Shown here: positions 27,556 through 36,231 of the stretch, in pieces
How the letters are laid out: the number at the start of each line of letters is the position of its first letter
Numbering within the stretch: the stretch's first letter is position 1
DNA from: Herbaspirillum sp.
Lineage (GTDB): Bacteria > Pseudomonadota > Gammaproteobacteria > Burkholderiales > Burkholderiaceae_D
NCBI GenBank assembly: GCA_028292625.1
Contig: JAQGLY010000061.1
Span: 1 to 64,000, forward strand
Length of the DNA: 64,000 bases
Direction of reading: 5' to 3'
Notes under the pieces: generated by a model
The model's database searches: none
The model's input: the letters and a program-made list of their open reading frames with translations, nothing else
Told to the model about the DNA's origin: nothing
Translations under genes and position numbers: made by a program

Positions 27556-29613
27556 TTATTGCCCATCTTGGTGGCGCTGCTGCGCAGGCTTCAGCGGCTT
27601 CTGCTTTTCCTTCTTTCCAGGCGCCGGCGCGGTAGGTTTCTGACTGGCCGCGGCCAGCAAGCCGGCGCAATCGGTGTCCTCGGTATTGCCCATATTGATC
27701 AACGGCAGAACCGCCGCCAGCGGCGCGGCGAGCACGCCCAATGCCGCCGCGGCGCCGGCCTTCAGCGCGATCGCGCCTTTATACAAGCCGATATCGGGAT
27801 GCTTGAAAGTGCCGTGCACATACAAGGGCGTACGCAAGGAAATCACGCGCACCCCCTTGCTGATCGGCCGCACGTCCAGCGCCATCAATTCCTTGGCGAG
27901 ATTGATATCGCCGCTGACGGTGACCACCGCGTCGGTGGTGTCCACCACGAACGAGCGCGTATGCATCAAGCCGTCGGTGATCGAAAAATCGCTGGCCATG
28001 CAATTCATCTGCACCTGCTTGTCGCCGAACAGCTTGGCGAAGACGGCATTCGGAATGTTCAAACCCGCCGCTTCCAGAATGAATTTGCTGACCGATCCCT
28101 TGCTGACCACCGCCTTTATTTCGCCGTTGGAAGTCGCCATCAGCGCGGATACCGAATTGCCGACGCCTGACAAGGACACGTCGCCGTTGACTTCGCCGAA
28201 ACTGGCCTGCATCGATTGCAGCGTCGGGAACAGTTGCTTGATCTTCAGATGCCGCGCGGCGGTTTTGATTTCGGCCTTGATCGTCTCCCCGCTGCCGTCC
28301 AGTTTGATATTCGATGTCAAATCACCGCCGGCCACGCCGAAATTGAGCGGCGTCAGCGACATCACGCCGTCGTTCAGATGCAAATGGGTCTGCATGTTTT
28401 GAATCGGCAAACTGGCGCCGCGGATAATTTTTCGGCCGGTGAATTGAACATCGGCGTCCAGCGCGCGCCAACTCTTGGTCTCGAATTTTTCCACCGGCAG
28501 CGCCTTATCCGCGGGCTGCACGGCGGCCGCGCCGCGCTTGGCCTTCTCGGCATTCGAATCGGCTTTCACTACCGGACCCAGATCCTGAAAACGCAATTGC
28601 TCGGACACCATTTGGCCGCGCAGCAGCGGCCGCGGCTTGTGCATCAGATATTCCAGCGTGCCGGCAATATCGCTGTCGCCGACCTTGCCGGTGAATTGGC
28701 TATAGGTCCAGGTGTCGCCGCCCGGCTGATTCATTCTGCCGATCAAATGGCCTTTGGTCGCGTAAGCCGGGGTATCGGGCAGCAGCACGCCGGTCAATGG
28801 ATACAGATTGGCCATACTGTCGCCGGATAAAGACAAATCGGCTTCGATCGCGGTAACCGCGGTGGGTTTGGTGATTTTGCCGTCGAAGACCATGGCGTTG
28901 TGGCCCAGTTTGGCGTCGACCAGCACCGGATACACCGCATTCGGATCGCGCAGCGACAGCAGCGCGCCGGCCTTGCCGCTGCCGGTCACCGGCGCTTTGT
29001 TGTACGTGCCGTTGAGCGTGAACGCGAGGCCGTATCCTTGCGGATTATTGTCGGCCAGCGTATCGACGTCGGCTTGCATGTCCAGCTTGATCTTCTCGTC
29101 CAGATAGCGCACATGCGCCTGTTTCAGGATCAGCGTCCGGACGTCGAACGTCCAGGCCGACGGCGTATTGTCGCTGGCGGTTTTGAAGGTCCAGTTATTG
29201 CTGTCGGCGCTGCGTTCCAGCGCTATCGTCAGCCCATCGGCCTCCACTTCCGGCAGCACTACATCTTTGGTCAGCAGCGGCCAGGGGTTCAACGAGAAAT
29301 TGACCTGCTTGACGGTCACCATTTGCGGGCCGGTTTTTGCGCCGTCCGGATTGCTCAACAGAATATCGTTGGCATACAGACGCGGCCACGGCATCCAGTG
29401 CCGCTGTCCGGTCTGGCCGGATGCCTTTTGCCAATGCAGCGACAGGTCGCCGCGGATTTCGAATACGCGCCCCGTGGCGACGCTGACGCGCTGGTCGATA
29501 TACGGCTTGGCGCGGTTCCAATCGAAGGTGAGCAGGAAAATCACCACAATCGCTATCAGCGCCGCCAACGACAGGGCGATCCATAACAGGATTTTGCTTA
29601 TCGATTTCTTCAT
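27556..29613 (-). CDS. AsmA family protein
   Basis: A 685-residue protein with an N-terminal membrane anchor (residues about 5-28, hydrophobic after MKKSISK) and a long periplasmic part, as in AsmA/YhjG-type proteins. The start FDWNRAKPYIDQRVSVATGRVFEIRGDL (read as DWNRAKPYIDQRVSVATGR and FEIRGDL) is the typical AsmA N-terminal motif, and the C-terminal AsmA_2-like region (FGEVNGDVSLSGVGNSVSAL) follows. The family is linked to outer-membrane lipid homeostasis. The C-terminus is lysine- and proline-rich. ATG 29613 gives the anchor; a longer frame to 29649 adds 12 residues. It lies between tRNA-Gly copy 1 and the DSF locus. Confidence 0.87.
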   Translation of the reverse strand: MKKSISKILLWIALSLAALIAIVVIFLLTFDWNRAKPYIDQRVSVATGRVFEIRGDLSLHWQKASGQTGQRHWMPWPRLYANDILLSNPDGAKTGPQMVTVKQVNFSLNPWPLLTKDVVLPEVEADGLTIALERSADSNNWTFKTASDNTPSAWTFDVRTLILKQAHVRYLDEKIKLDMQADVDTLADNNPQGYGLAFTLNGTYNKAPVTGSGKAGALLSLRDPNAVYPVLVDAKLGHNAMVFDGKITKPTAVTAIEADLSLSGDSMANLYPLTGVLLPDTPAYATKGHLIGRMNQPGGDTWTYSQFTGKVGDSDIAGTLEYLMHKPRPLLRGQMVSEQLRFQDLGPVVKADSNAEKAKRGAAAVQPADKALPVEKFETKSWRALDADVQFTGRKIIRGASLPIQNMQTHLHLNDGVMSLTPLNFGVAGGDLTSNIKLDGSGETIKAEIKTAARHLKIKQLFPTLQSMQASFGEVNGDVSLSGVGNSVSALMATSNGEIKAVVSKGSVSKFILEAAGLNIPNAVFAKLFGDKQVQMNCMASDFSITDGLMHTRSFVVDTTDAVVTVSGDINLAKELMALDVRPISKGVRVISLRTPLYVHGTFKHPDIGLYKGAIALKAGAAAALGVLAAPLAAVLPLINMGNTEDTDCAGLLAAASQKPTAPAPGKKEKQKPLKPAQQRHQDGQ

Positions 29614-29703
29614 GAGGAATACGACCGTGCAAAGTCTGCGTTGTTCCAAAGGAACGGGAATTATAGGGATTGACTACTTCGTGAGCGATTCCAAGGGCCG
29701 GCC

Positions 29704-29770
29704 GTTAAAGGAGTTTGGGTGCTTCGGGAGTTCATTTGACAAGGTGTGCAATAGCGCTGAGGCAGAAGCA
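29704..29770. repeat. Direct repeat, left copy, flanking the DSF locus
   Basis: A stretch beginning GTTAAAGGAGTTTGG and containing GACAAGG and TAGCGCTGAG is repeated in the same orientation at 37655-37720; by eye about 54 of 67 bases agree. The left copy lies 36 bases from the regulator stop, the right copy just beyond the KAS gene start. Confidence 0.7.
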
Positions 29771-29805
29771 AAGGATCCAGGGCCGGGGCAGCGGCACCTG
29801 ATGCA

Positions 29806-31986
29806 TCAGGAATGGCCCGCCTCCATCGGCAGGCACGTGCCCACTCGAAGTATCTGCTCGAATGCCTCGGCAGGCACCGGCTTACCAAAGAAATAACCCT
29901 GCACCATGTCGCACTCCAGACTGCGCAAATGCGTCAATTGTTCTTGCGTCTCGACGCCTTCGGCCACGACCAGCAGTTTCAGGTTATGCGCCAGTGAAAT
30001 GACCGATTTCACGATAACGGCGCCATCCGAGTCCAACGTCATGTCACGCACGAAAGACTGATCGATCTTCAGGACGTCGATTGGAAAACGCCTCAAATAG
30101 GCCAAGCTCGAATAGCCCGTGCCGAAATCGTCAATTGACATGTGCACGCGCAATGCTCTGAGTTCCTGCAGGATGCCAATGGCTTCTTCAACATCGTTCA
30201 TCAACAGACTCTCCGTCAGTTCCAGCTCCAAAAAATGAGACGCAAGTCCCGTTTCCGAAAGGATATTGGCAATTGACTGGACAAGATCTTTTTGCGTGAA
30301 CTGGCGTGCAGACAGGTTGACAGCGACGCGCACCCCACCATAACCGGCGCGCTCCCATGATTTTGTCTGCGCGCAGGCGGTGCGCAGCACCCAGATGCCG
30401 ATCTGCCCGATCAAACCCGTTTCTTCGGCAAGACCAATGAAACGATTCGGCAGTATCAAGCCAAGCGTTGGATGTTGCCAGCGAATCAGCGCTTCCATTC
30501 CGACAATGCGCCCTGTGCGCGCGTCGACCTGCGGCTGGTAATGCAATACGAATTCCTCGCGTTCGATCGCATTGCGCAGATCTTTCTCAATGCTGAGTCG
30601 TTCCAATAAGCTCGCATTCATTGCGGCGGTATAGAACTGGAAATTGTTGCCGCCCATTTCTTTGGCGCGATACATCGCGGTATCGGCGTGCTCCATCAAT
30701 GCTTCCGATGTGGTTCCATCCTCCGGATACACGGCCACACCAATACTGCAGCTCAGAAAGAATGAGTGCGCCTCCAGCGTTAAAGGTTTCGCGACGGCAT
30801 CCATCAAGCGAACAATGGCGTCGGTCACAATGCTCTCATTGGTTTCATCCGCACGCTGGGGGAGAATCAACACAAATTCGTCACCCCCAAGACGGGCCAC
30901 CGTATCCGTTTCTCGTATCGCCGATTGCAATCGTTCAGCAATCGCATTGATCACCCGATCCCCTCCCTTGTGCCCTAGGCTGTCATTCACAAACTTGAAG
31001 CGATCGAGGTCGACAAACAGGACCCACACTGCATTCCCGTTACGGCCTGCATAGCCAATTGCCTGGTCCAGACGGTCGAGCAGCAAGGTCCGGTTCGGCA
31101 GTCCTGTCAGCGCATCATGCAGCGCCATATGATAGATGCGTTCCTCCGCCTGCTTGCGCTGAGTAATATCCTTGCCCGTGCCGCGGTAACCGATGAAAGT
31201 TCCATCGCTTTCGAACAACGGCTCACCGTTGATGCATCGCCATGCAATAATCCCTTTATCGGTGCGAAATTTGTATTCAAAATCGGTGAACGCCTGGCGC
31301 CCCGCCAACACAGCCTTGTGCCCGGCCCACTCGTTCCCGTCGGTGCAGTCGGCATATTCCCAGCGCGTTTTGCCGATCAAGTGTTCCGGACGCTCTCCTA
31401 AAACGGTCTGTGTGGCGGAAATCATGCTGAACCGGAAATGTGCGTCCTGTTCCCAATACCAATCGGACGACATGGCGGCAAAACTACGGAACCGCGCTTC
31501 GCTTTGACGCAGATTGGCGGTTCGTTCCTGCACCGTCTGTTCCAAAATTTTGCTGTGGTGTTTCGCCATCGTGTGCAAGAGCCGCACTTCCAACATGTTG
31601 TGGATGCGCATCAATACTTCAACCGAATTATAGGGTCTGCTGATGAAATCCTTGGCCCCAACCTGTAGGGCGGGCAGCTTCAAGTCGTCGTCGGTGGTGA
31701 TTGCCAAGACGGGAAGATAGTCGTCTGTTTTGATTTCCTTCAGGCGCTCCATCACTTGGAATCCATCCATGCCGGGCATCTTGAGGTCGAGCAGGATTAA
31801 ATCATAATCATTCTCGCGGTGCAGCGCGTAGACCGCATGCGGATCGGTTGTACTGGTAATGGATACATACCCGGCGTGGCGCAACATCCCCTCAAGGATC
31901 AGCAAATGCGTTTTCTGATCGTCGACAATGAGAATACTGGCATTGAGGATATCAGTTGCGCTTACGATTATATTTGCATGGTGCAT
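29806..31986 (-). CDS. Response regulator REC-PAS-GGDEF-EAL, candidate RpfG replacement
   Basis: A 726-residue protein. A receiver domain covers residues about 16-135 with phospho-acceptor D67 (LILLDLKMPGMDG); the usual KP lysine is Arg117 (ISRPYN). A PAS domain follows at about 160-280 ending GKDITQRKQAEERIY, then GGDEF (about 285-450) and EAL (about 465-720). GGDEF 367-371 is intact and has an RETD inhibitory site five residues upstream (358-361), EAL 498-500 (MEALIRW), DDFGTGYSSL and EGVETQEQL are intact. So both synthesis and breakdown of c-di-GMP are possible. In Xanthomonas RpfG the receiver is fused to HD-GYP; here the output differs. It lies 390 bases after the ACP gene on the same strand and is the only receiver regulator in the locus, so it is the likely partner of the RpfC-like kinase. 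Confidence 0.88.
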   Translation of the reverse strand: MHHANIIVSATDILNASILIVDDQKTHLLILEGMLRHAGYVSITSTTDPHAVYALHRENDYDLILLDLKMPGMDGFQVMERLKEIKTDDYLPVLAITTDDDLKLPALQVGAKDFISRPYNSVEVLMRIHNMLEVRLLHTMAKHHSKILEQTVQERTANLRQSEARFRSFAAMSSDWYWEQDAHFRFSMISATQTVLGERPEHLIGKTRWEYADCTDGNEWAGHKAVLAGRQAFTDFEYKFRTDKGIIAWRCINGEPLFESDGTFIGYRGTGKDITQRKQAEERIYHMALHDALTGLPNRTLLLDRLDQAIGYAGRNGNAVWVLFVDLDRFKFVNDSLGHKGGDRVINAIAERLQSAIRETDTVARLGGDEFVLILPQRADETNESIVTDAIVRLMDAVAKPLTLEAHSFFLSCSIGVAVYPEDGTTSEALMEHADTAMYRAKEMGGNNFQFYTAAMNASLLERLSIEKDLRNAIEREEFVLHYQPQVDARTGRIVGMEALIRWQHPTLGLILPNRFIGLAEETGLIGQIGIWVLRTACAQTKSWERAGYGGVRVAVNLSARQFTQKDLVQSIANILSETGLASHFLELELTESLLMNDVEEAIGILQELRALRVHMSIDDFGTGYSSLAYLRRFPIDVLKIDQSFVRDMTLDSDGAVIVKSVISLAHNLKLLVVAEGVETQEQLTHLRSLECDMVQGYFFGKPVPAEAFEQILRVGTCLPMEAGHS

Positions 31987-32378
31987 TTAACTTAATCCAA
32001 ATCCTTTTGGTGATACATGACTCGCCATGTCATGGCGCATTCAACGCATCGCACTTGGCGAGGCGGTATTTGACGCAGCGGAGCAACCGCAACCATCTCC
32101 CGCTCAACCGCATGCCAATGCAGATAAAGACCAACCAGTCGCTACGACGAAGTACATTCGGGGATGGGTATTAATTTATTGTAAGCAAGAATCATGGCAT
32201 TTCCCGGCAATGACTTTGTATTCTTGTCGAAACAGCAATACCACGTGGACATTTCTGATTGGTAGAGCAAGTCACGGCACGTGCAGCCGCATTGGATAAC
32301 ATCGACAGTATGCCACCAGCCATAATTACCCAAAGGCAATTATTTCAATGTAGCCAATGCCGATTGTGCGGGCGGAGG
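31987..32378. other. Gap between ACP and regulator genes
   Basis: This 392-base stretch has no convincing reading frame, terminator or strong promoter on either strand. It is clearly more AT-rich than the housekeeping regions. It presumably holds the regulator promoter (minus strand) unless the regulator is co-transcribed with the ACP gene. Confidence 0.4.
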
Positions 32379-32627
32379 TCAGACGATTTTCGTCGTCCTG
32401 TTTGAAACAATGGCGGCGAGGTCCCCGAGCGTCGTTTCCGGGAGAAGTGGCAGGTCCTCGATGGTGATATCCAATTCCGTTTCGAGGTCGAGCATCATAT
32501 CGGCAAGATGGAGCGAATCAATACCAAGATCGCTCAGTTTGGTGCTGTTATTCATCGCCGACGTGTCGATATCAAAGCGGTCATGCAGAATACTTTTAAT
32601 TTTGATTACGACATCGAGAACGTTCAT
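32379..32627 (-). CDS. Acyl carrier protein of the DSF locus
   Basis: An 82-residue acyl carrier protein. The phosphopantetheine site is S38 in LGIDSLHLADMM, the DSL motif at the start of helix II, and the protein is acidic (LDLETELDITIEDLPLLPET). It differs clearly from the housekeeping AcpP at 54119-54358 (79 residues, [10 protein letters not shown]). ATG 32627 is chosen because family members begin near MxxxxxIxxILxxRFxID and GAAAG lies upstream; a frame extending to 32777 has no ACP-like sequence. Its place beside an RpfF-like synthase and a beta-ketoacyl synthase suggests it carries the acyl chain from which the signal is made; this is inference. Confidence 0.85.
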   Translation of the reverse strand: MNVLDVVIKIKSILHDRFDIDTSAMNNSTKLSDLGIDSLHLADMMLDLETELDITIEDLPLLPETTLGDLAAIVSNRTTKIV

Positions 32628-32661
32628 CAGGTGTTTTCTTTCAGTGAGAGTATTGACAAGT

Positions 32662-32677
32662 CTACCGCCGGAGGTAG
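32662..32677. promoter_or_regulatory. Inverted repeat between the ACP gene and rpfC
   Basis: CTACCGCCGGAGGTAG is a near-perfect dyad (14 of 16 positions), 35 bases upstream of the ACP start, in the 410-base spacer that separates the divergent ACP and kinase genes. It overlaps a TTGACA-like sequence (32653-32658). It may be an operator for either gene. The remainder of the spacer (32628-33037) shows no gene. Confidence 0.35.
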
Positions 32678-33037
32678 GAAGTATCACGTCAACAACGGCG
32701 ATCTGCCGCAGCGTGAGCATGGCGGCAGCATGGCCGCATAGTAACGTGTTACCGCGCAGGCTGCACGGCACATGCACTGCACACTATTCTCGACGGTAGT
32801 GCGTGGAATTGTAAACCGACAATTGCCTATTTTGCCAACATTTCAAATCGACGTAGTTGAATTGGAGCGACCAATGCCGCATGCCTAAAGCGGTATGCCC
32901 GATGCGTGCATCGGCGGTAAGATGCCCCCCTGCGTGGCGGACATGTAGTCCGGCAGGTAGATCGCGCCTTGGCAAAGTGCCGGCGAGGAATTTGAACGTC
33001 AGGCAATCGGCGCGGCAAAATGGAGAAGGTAGTAAAT

Positions 33038-35149
33038 ATGATGACTTCAAGTACGGCAACCAACAACGTGCCGGGGCTCGAGACCAGCGTCCGCATACAA
33101 GCCAAGGTGCGCGTCACAGTTGGATTTCCAGTCTTGTTGCTGGGTCTGGTCGCGGTCCGGTACTGGGGAACGCCGTATGGCGCGAACGGCCTCGTCGCAG
33201 TAGGCGTGATCGCGACATTGCATACCCTTTACATGTTTACTACGTTCTGGTTAGCGACTCGCATTCGGCAGCGATCCACCGCGCGCGCGCTTGTGATAGG
33301 CACCGCGATTCTCGATCCATTGCTGTTGTCGGGATGGCTGACCATGACGGGGGAGACCGGGGCGCTTTTTGTTTGCTTTTACTTATTTACCATTTTGGGC
33401 TTTGGCTTCCGGACCGGCCGGCGCTCGATGTGGATCTGCCAGGCCGCCTCGCTCGCGGGCTTTGCCATGGTGTTGGCTATCGCGCCGGTCTGGCGTGCAC
33501 ACCCGACCTTGGGGCTCTCCCTGTTCGCCATACTCGTTGTCGTGCCACTGTATGCGACCGGCTTGATCAAGAATCTGCGGGATGCGCACGCCCGTGCCGA
33601 GTTTGAAAGCCAGGCGAAATCGCAACTCCTGGCAAAGGTAAGCCACGAACTGCGTACCCCCCTGTCGGGCATCGTTGCCTCTGCGCAGTTGATAGCGGCC
33701 GAAGCAACGGATGCACGTGTGATAAGACGCGCCGACATTGTTCTGAGGCTTTCCAACGATTTGCTGCTGGAAATAAACGATCTATTGGATTCGGCAAAAT
33801 CCGAAGCGAAAGCACTCATGCTCGCGTCCACGTTGTTCGACCTACATGACGTCATGGATCAGATTCGGCTCACATTTGCATCGATGGCGGCAACCAAGGA
33901 CATCGATTTTAACGTGACGGTGGACCGCGGCATCGAGAAAATGGTGCAGGGCGATGCGCATTATTTGAGCCGGGTACTGAAAAATCTTGTCGGCAATGCG
34001 GTGAAATTTACCGATGTCGGCAAGGTCGACGTCAATCTGCAATTGCTCGAGAATCACGACGACGTTTATCGGATCCGCTTCAGTGTGCAAGATACCGGTA
34101 TCGGCATTCCGCGGGAACTGCACCGGCGAATCTTTGAACCGTTTTACCAGGTATCTGATGGAACAACCCGCCAATACGGCGGCACCGGCCTTGGGATGAG
34201 CCTTGCAAGAGAAGTCGTGACATTGATGGGAAGCGAAATCATCGTACAAAGTGAATTAGGAAAAGGAAGCCTGTTTTATTTCGACGCAGATCTGCCTGTA
34301 GTCGCCAAAGCGCACCAGGAATCCGCGGATGGGGCGCCCCCTGCTGTCCTGTATGGCAAGCGGATACTGGTGGCCGACGACAATACGACCAATCTGATCT
34401 TGATTCAGGAACTCCTGAAACAGGACCGGCATGCGGTCGCCATCGCCGACAGCGGCGAAAACGCATTGAATCTCCTCAATGAACAGATCTTTGATGTCAT
34501 TTTCATGGATTACAACATGGGTGACATGGATGGCGGCCAGGTTCTCCACATCTATCAATTCGGAAAACTGGAGACGGCGCCGGTATTCTTCCTCACCGCT
34601 GACACCACCGCAAGCACCAGCGCAAAATTGCGCGATATTGGGGCCGCCGGCGTATTGCATAAGCCGGTCTCGCGCGACGAACTGCGCCAGGCGATTGTGC
34701 AAGCCTGCGGAACGGATGGCATGCAGGCGCAATCCAGGCCGGAATTGACGTCCGTGAAACCGCCGCCGGCGCCGCTCACATCCATTCCGCCGCAATATCT
34801 CGATCTTGCCGTGCTCGGGGATTTGCAGACATGCAGTCCGCGCCCGGAATTCTTTGCGCAAATACTGCGCAGCGCAACCCTGGACATGGAACGCAATTGC
34901 AGAGGTTTGCTCGAAGCTTTGGCTGCCGAGGACATCGAGCAAGTCCACGATACTGCCCACGCATTGAGCGGCATATCGGACACGGTCGGCGCGGTACGGC
35001 TTGCTTCGCTGGCCAGCAAGCTCATGCGCATCGATCGCTGGGAATTGCATGCAGCAAGGGAGCACTGGACACAGGAGGTCACGCAGACCACCAATCGAAG
35101 CGTGCGTGACCTTGACGCGCTTCTGCAGACCCAGACCACCATACATTAA
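33038..35149 (+). CDS. rpfC: RpfC-like hybrid sensor histidine kinase
   Basis: A 703-residue protein in the RpfC order: four to five membrane segments (about 25-175), HisKA with H203 (SHELRTPLSG), HATPase with N320 (LVGNAVKF), DTGIGI and GGTGLG, receiver with D491 (FMDYNMGDMDG) and K542 (HKPVS), and a C-terminal Hpt with H641 (TAHALSGISDTVGA). The Hpt block AHALSG ... LMRID, and the segment just before HisKA (VVVPLYATGLIKNLRDA), resemble Xanthomonas RpfC, which senses DSF and phosphorylates RpfG. ATG 33038 has GGAGAAGG eight bases upstream, so it is preferred over ATG 33020. It is convergent with rpfF and divergent from the ACP gene. Confidence 0.88.
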   Translation: MMTSSTATNNVPGLETSVRIQAKVRVTVGFPVLLLGLVAVRYWGTPYGANGLVAVGVIATLHTLYMFTTFWLATRIRQRSTARALVIGTAILDPLLLSGWLTMTGETGALFVCFYLFTILGFGFRTGRRSMWICQAASLAGFAMVLAIAPVWRAHPTLGLSLFAILVVVPLYATGLIKNLRDAHARAEFESQAKSQLLAKVSHELRTPLSGIVASAQLIAAEATDARVIRRADIVLRLSNDLLLEINDLLDSAKSEAKALMLASTLFDLHDVMDQIRLTFASMAATKDIDFNVTVDRGIEKMVQGDAHYLSRVLKNLVGNAVKFTDVGKVDVNLQLLENHDDVYRIRFSVQDTGIGIPRELHRRIFEPFYQVSDGTTRQYGGTGLGMSLAREVVTLMGSEIIVQSELGKGSLFYFDADLPVVAKAHQESADGAPPAVLYGKRILVADDNTTNLILIQELLKQDRHAVAIADSGENALNLLNEQIFDVIFMDYNMGDMDGGQVLHIYQFGKLETAPVFFLTADTTASTSAKLRDIGAAGVLHKPVSRDELRQAIVQACGTDGMQAQSRPELTSVKPPPAPLTSIPPQYLDLAVLGDLQTCSPRPEFFAQILRSATLDMERNCRGLLEALAAEDIEQVHDTAHALSGISDTVGAVRLASLASKLMRIDRWELHAAREHWTQEVTQTTNRSVRDLDALLQTQTTIH

Positions 35150-35260
35150 GGCTTGCCACCCCGCTTGAAACAGATCAGGCGGGTTAATTTCCACAAGCGA
35201 TGCAGCACCTCGGCCCTTACTGCATCGGCGATTCCGGAAATCGGGGAAAACCGGCCCCCG

Positions 35261-35293
35261 GATCCCGGTCCGATGACGCTTGAGTCCGGGATC
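35261..35293. terminator. Hairpin between convergent rpfC and rpfF
   Basis: GATCCCGG (35261-35268) pairs with CCGGGATC (35286-35293) around a 17-base loop, directly before the rpfF stop. It sits in the short space between two converging genes and may stop both, but there is no clear T run. Confidence 0.45.
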
Positions 35294-35296
35294 GGA

Positions 35297-36217
35297 TCAT
35301 GCCTGTGCGCGCGTTTCATGGGGCAGGTCCGCGCTGGATTTGCGCCCCCCCGCCTGCATCATGATGAGCATGTCCATCATGCGCAATTCCGCCGCGGGCA
35401 ATGCCATCGCCACCTCGACCCACTCATCCACGACGGTCAACAGTTCCGCGTAGTCGAGCGGGGCGATGCGGTGCCGGCTGCGTTGTACCATCAGCCGCGG
35501 CACGCGTCGTTTGGCATGATTGGAAATAAATTTGGTCACCGCCAAATTGCCCTCGCCGCGCGGACAGATTTCATCGATCACGCCCATTTCCTTCAACTCG
35601 GCAGCGGAATAGATCCGCGCGTTCGTCATCATCCGTTCTGCCTGGTAGACGCCAACCCGACGCGCCAGCAAGCTCATGCCGCCGGTACACGGAAAAAGAC
35701 CGAACATAATTTCCGGGAACCCGAATTCGCTGTGCTCTTCAGCGATCAGAAAGTCAGCGCTCAGCGCTGCTTCGAATCCGCCGCCCAACGCTCTGCCCTG
35801 CACGAGCGCGATGGTGGTCATGGAGTCGCCCGAACAGCTTGCCCAGTCATACAACATGTCGAGACATAGCTTGGAATAATGATATAGCCCGCTTTTGTCC
35901 TGTTGCCGAATGCAATTGCGGAAATGGTTCAAATCCCCGCCGAGGCTGAAATAATCAGGATGTTCGGATCGCATCACTGCGTAATGGATGGGTATCGTGT
36001 TTCCATCGGCATGCCATTGGGGGCCATGTTCCTTGATAGTATGGATTAAGGCAGAAAGATGATGCAGAAGGGGCAAAGAGAAATTCTGGGTCGCGCCCAT
36101 GGGCTCCTTCTTCATCGTAACCCACAATGTATTGGACAAGGCCGTATCCAGTTCCACTGCAATCCGATCTGAAACGTACTTCTCCGATGTTGGCAACACA
36201 AAATCGACGGCTTTCAT
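35297..36217 (-). CDS. rpfF: RpfF-like DSF synthase (crotonase family)
   Basis: A 306-residue crotonase-fold protein. It matches Xanthomonas RpfF over FSLGGDLNHF, IALVQGRALGGGFEAALSADF (read as VQGRALGGGFEAALS), FPEIMFGLFPCTGGMSLLARR and the C-terminal MMDMLIMMQ. The two catalytic glutamates known for RpfF (E141 and E161) are at E149 and E169 with the same 20-residue spacing. RpfF is a bifunctional enoyl-ACP dehydratase/thioesterase: it converts 3-hydroxyacyl-ACP to cis-2-enoyl-ACP and releases the free fatty acid signal. The spacing and motifs separate it from ordinary enoyl-CoA hydratases. It starts 14 bases after the KAS gene stop, with a good site AAAGGGG, so it is co-transcribed with KAS. 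Confidence 0.9.
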   Translation of the reverse strand: MKAVDFVLPTSEKYVSDRIAVELDTALSNTLWVTMKKEPMGATQNFSLPLLHHLSALIHTIKEHGPQWHADGNTIPIHYAVMRSEHPDYFSLGGDLNHFRNCIRQQDKSGLYHYSKLCLDMLYDWASCSGDSMTTIALVQGRALGGGFEAALSADFLIAEEHSEFGFPEIMFGLFPCTGGMSLLARRVGVYQAERMMTNARIYSAAELKEMGVIDEICPRGEGNLAVTKFISNHAKRRVPRLMVQRSRHRIAPLDYAELLTVVDEWVEVAMALPAAELRMMDMLIMMQAGGRKSSADLPHETRAQA

Positions 36218-36231
36218 TGTTAATTCCCCTT

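Noticed and set aside
32628-32777. N-terminal extension of the DSF-locus ACP
   Set aside because: The extra residues do not resemble any ACP; the internal ATG at 32627 gives a normal 82-residue carrier.
35297-36217. Ordinary enoyl-CoA hydratase
   Set aside because: The glutamate spacing, the VQGxALGGGFEAAL block and the C-terminal MMDxLxxxQ match RpfF, and it sits beside an RpfC-like kinase.
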